Shown: one piece after another, positions 12,515 through 14,308 of the stretch
How positions within the stretch are numbered: position 1 is the stretch's first letter
Layout: each line of letters opens with the position of its first letter
Assembly (NCBI GenBank): GCA_030037695.1
Contig: JASHQF010000148.1
Location: 1 to 14,308 of the forward strand
From: Thermoplasmata archaeon
GTDB taxonomy: Archaea; Thermoplasmatota; Thermoplasmata; Lutacidiplasmatales; UBA184
Direction: 5' to 3'
Length of the DNA stretch: 14,308 nucleotides
Program-made: the position numbers and the translations under genes
The notes under the pieces: model-generated
What the model saw: the letters and a program-made list of their open reading frames with translations, nothing else
Databases searched by the model: none
Told to the model about the DNA's origin: nothing

Positions 12515-13365
12515 GCCGGTCCCCCGGCCGCCCCCAGCGGGGAGGGACCGGGCTGGACCGGGTGCTCCTCGACGTAGCGCCGGAGCCACAGGTGCTTCAG
12601 GACCCGCCGGAATACCATCGACGACGGGATCGTGTAGACGCTGAAGATGAGGAACCACCAGGGGATCCCGCCGGTCCCGTACCGGATCACGTAGCCCATG
12701 AGGTCGATGTGGGCTCCGACGAGCTGGATCGTCTGGGCGCCGATCGGCGCGTTCGCGATGACGAGGCCGACCCAGGTGTAGATCAGGATGAGGAGGAAGT
12801 AGGTGATCGCCATCCCCTTGAACTGGGCGATCGTCACCTCGCCCGAGAGGCGCGCCAGCTTCTCCTGGTGGGGCTTCAGGGCATCGATCCGGTCCTTCTT
12901 CCCGGAACGGATCGCCGCCATCTGGACCTTGCGGAACGCCGAGCTCCAGCTCTGGACCTTCGCCGCCTTGATCCAGTCGGTCGTGAAGTTGTAGGCGAGC
13001 GCGGTGAACAGCATCTCGAGGACCGCGGCGAGCGCCATCGTGAGGAGGAGGTAGCTCGAGCCGAACCCGATCGCCGTGTAGAGCGGCCCGCTGCGGGCGG
13101 CGCTGACCCCGAGGAGCCCCGCGATCTGGTTGCGGGCGGACGCCTCGAACAGCATCCAGATCCCGAGCATCCCCATGAACAGGTAGAGGAACGTCGAGAC
13201 CTTGAACGTCGGAGCGGGCGGACGCGGGCGGGGTTCGGGGGAGGGCTCGTCCTCGTCGTCGTCCTCCTCGTCGTCGCCTTCCGCGACCGCGGGCGTCGCC
13301 GGCGTGGCCGTCGGGAGCGGGGCGTCGGGCTCCGGCTCGGAGGCGAGCGGCTCGTCGTCGGGCAC
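12511..13365 (-). CDS. DUF106 / EMC3-TMCO1-like membrane protein (Oxa1/YidC superfamily insertase)
   Basis: An archaeal relative of YidC/Oxa1/EMC3, expected to insert proteins into the cytoplasmic membrane beside the Sec translocon. The 284 residues comprise a long Pro- and acid-rich N-terminal tail (1-52, with DDEEDDDEDE at 31-40), a first hydrophobic segment (about 55-75), a core helix (about 98-125), a charged coiled-coil-like stretch (about 132-178, KVQSWSSAFRKVQM then KKDRIDALKPHQEKLARL), a helix (about 183-205) and a last helix (about 233-252). Coiled coil between the first two core helices, plus a third core helix, is the DUF106 pattern. It begins with GTG 1 nt after the secY stop and overlaps cmk by 4 nt. 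The tail makes it longer than the family's usual 170-200 residues, and a later true start cannot be excluded. Confidence 0.9.
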   Translation of the reverse strand: MPDDEPLASEPEPDAPLPTATPATPAVAEGDDEEDDDEDEPSPEPRPRPPAPTFKVSTFLYLFMGMLGIWMLFEASARNQIAGLLGVSAARSGPLYTAIGFGSSYLLLTMALAAVLEMLFTALAYNFTTDWIKAAKVQSWSSAFRKVQMAAIRSGKKDRIDALKPHQEKLARLSGEVTIAQFKGMAITYFLLILIYTWVGLVIANAPIGAQTIQLVGAHIDLMGYVIRYGTGGIPWWFLIFSVYTIPSSMVFRRVLKHLWLRRYVEEHPVQPGPSPLGAAGGPA

Positions 13366-13366
13366 G

Positions 13367-14308
13367 CTAGGTCTCGCCGCCCAGGAACCGGCGCAGGAGC
13401 GGGTTCATCTCCATCAGCTGCTCGCGGCCCATCGCCTCGTACAGGTTGATGATGATCCCGACCATGAGCAGCACCCCCGTGCCGCTCGCGTTGCCGAGGG
13501 TCCCGATCAGGTCCGCGCCGGCGGCGAGGGCGCCGACCGACGCGCCCGAGATCACGGTGATCACGGGGATGTACCGTTCGAGCACTCTACGCAGCACCCT
13601 CGGTTCCCTACGGAAGCCGGGGATCTGCATCCCTGTCGCCTCGATCTGCCGCGCGACCGCCTCGGGGCCCATGTTCGTCGTCTGGATCCAGAACTTGGCG
13701 AACAGGATCGAGCCGCCGACCATCGTGCCGAAGTAGACGGCGACGTGGACGAGGCCCTGCCACCAGGTGTGGCCGAACAGGAACGCCGAGTACTGGTGGA
13801 AGTTGATCAGCGGCAGGAGCCAGGATTCGAGACCGTTCACCGTGGAGAGGTAGTAGGCGGCGCCCGTGAGCGGCTGGGTCTGGCTCAGGTTGTTCGCCTG
13901 GGCGTAGCTCGCCGTCGGGTACATCCCGACCCACCACTGGTGGCCGAACACCGGGAAGTGCGAGAGGGTCGGGTTCGACCAGAGGAAGATCGTGATCATC
14001 GAGACGTTGGCGAGGAGCGCCGACATCAGGATCACCGGGATGTTCGACGCGTAGATCAGACGCAGCGGGTACCGGCCGCGCGCGCCCCGCGCCTCGGCGT
14101 GGGAGAGCGGGAGCTCGATCCGGGTCGATTCCGTCCAGGCGACGAGGAAGAAGATCACGGCCGTGCCGACGAGGGCGACGACCGGGTTCGGGGCCCGGAG
14201 CAGGATCTGCTCCCACCCTCCGCCCGCTAACTGGGAGGCGCTGTAATGGGAGAGGAACCAGAGGGTCTTCGGGATCGTCCCGCTCGGCGGGTTGAGCGCG
14301 GAGACGGC
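13367..14308 (-). CDS. secY: Preprotein translocase subunit SecY, C-terminal 313 residues (N-terminus off the right edge)
   Basis: The channel subunit of the SecYE-beta translocon in the cytoplasmic membrane. The frame is open from the right edge to the TAG at 13369-13367; a GTG at 14158 is internal to the protein and not a start, because the codons upstream continue the SecY sequence. Conserved archaeal SecY segments include WTESTRIELPLSHAEARGARG followed by RYPLRLIYASNIPVIL, which is the cytosolic loop and next helix. They also include AAYYLSTVNGLES, FWIQTTNMGPEAVARQI with GMQIPGFRREPRVL (the large C-terminal cytosolic loop), RYIPVITVISGASVGALA, and GNASGTGVLLMVGIIINLYEAM (the last helix). 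The external loop between LLANV and AAYYLST seems long compared with M. jannaschii SecY. The DUF106 gene follows after 1 nt. Confidence 0.95.
   Translation of the reverse strand, partial: AVSALNPPSGTIPKTLWFLSHYSASQLAGGGWEQILLRAPNPVVALVGTAVIFFLVAWTESTRIELPLSHAEARGARGRYPLRLIYASNIPVILMSALLANVSMITIFLWSNPTLSHFPVFGHQWWVGMYPTASYAQANNLSQTQPLTGAAYYLSTVNGLESWLLPLINFHQYSAFLFGHTWWQGLVHVAVYFGTMVGGSILFAKFWIQTTNMGPEAVARQIEATGMQIPGFRREPRVLRRVLERYIPVITVISGASVGALAAGADLIGTLGNASGTGVLLMVGIIINLYEAMGREQLMEMNPLLRRFLGGET

Larger units (their letters stand above)
11022..14308 (-). other. Operon-like run secY - DUF106 - cmk - truB
   Basis: Four minus-strand genes follow each other with 1 nt between secY and DUF106, a 4-nt GTGA overlap between DUF106 and cmk, and another 4-nt GTGA overlap between cmk and truB. 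All three downstream genes start with GTG. Their order matches the archaeal tail of the ribosomal-protein super-operon. There, secY is usually followed by adk, DUF106, cmk, sometimes rpl14e, and truB. Adk and rpl14e are absent here. No promoter-like box is visible between the genes, so transcription must begin upstream of the window's right edge. Confidence 0.85.

Noticed and set aside
13240..13280. A GTC/CTC trinucleotide-rich stretch resembling a microsatellite
   Set aside because: It is the coding sequence of the acidic tail of the DUF106 protein (Asp/Glu codons), not an independent repeat.
13367..14158. SecY taken as a complete 263-aa gene starting at 14158
   Set aside because: Codons upstream of 14158 to the window edge are open and continue the SecY sequence, so the gene is truncated by the window rather than short.

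Overview
This is a gene-dense stretch of an archaeal chromosome with very high GC (about 70% by eye). The archaeal assignment rests on a PCNA sliding clamp, a Cbf5/TruB-type pseudouridine synthase, an archaeal-type SecY, a DUF106 (Oxa1/EMC3-like) membrane insertase, an archaeal-type cytidylate kinase with a GSGTTT P-loop, a free-standing AlaX editing protein, and AT-rich TATA-like boxes 26-32 nt upstream of start codons, as expected for leaderless archaeal transcription. I infer a high-GC euryarchaeal lineage, perhaps a soil or sediment Thermoplasmatota; that placement is a guess. I saw no tRNA, rRNA, CRISPR array, insertion sequence or prophage gene, and no non-coding gap above about 110 bp.

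Layout. 1-695 (minus): FKBP-type prolyl isomerase, cut by the left edge. 761-1804 (minus): NAD-dependent sugar-nucleotide epimerase/dehydratase. 1889-3080 (plus): a 74-aa orphan protein, a small winged-helix protein and a GNAT acetyltransferase in close series. 3040-3798 (minus): AlaX, divergent from PCNA (3894-4625, plus), which is followed by a solitary thiolase (4702-5907, plus). 5904-7121 (minus): a short cysteinyl-tRNA synthetase, divergent from a stand-alone Lrp/AsnC effector domain (7229-7465) and a Bcp/PrxQ peroxiredoxin (7508-7948). 7938-10961 (minus): a 1007-aa MMPL/RND-type exporter. 11022-14308 (minus): an operon-like run transcribed secY (cut by the right edge) - DUF106 - cmk - truB, with 1-nt spacing or 4-nt overlaps.

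How the genes fit together. Most of the window is informational housekeeping: protein export and membrane insertion (SecY, DUF106), RNA modification and CMP recycling (TruB, Cmk), translation fidelity (CysRS, AlaX), replication (PCNA) and protein folding (FKBP). Metabolic or envelope genes (thiolase, epimerase, exporter, peroxiredoxin) are interspersed. All three convergent gene pairs overlap at their 3' ends, and several starts annotated at the longest possible frame are better moved inward on promoter spacing.

I do not see a clearly new multi-gene system. The best leads are the C-terminally short CysRS with an altered zinc-ligand spacing, the orphan 74-aa plus winged-helix pair with a palindrome over its first codons, the exporter's dense N-glycosylation sequons, and the secY operon lacking adk.
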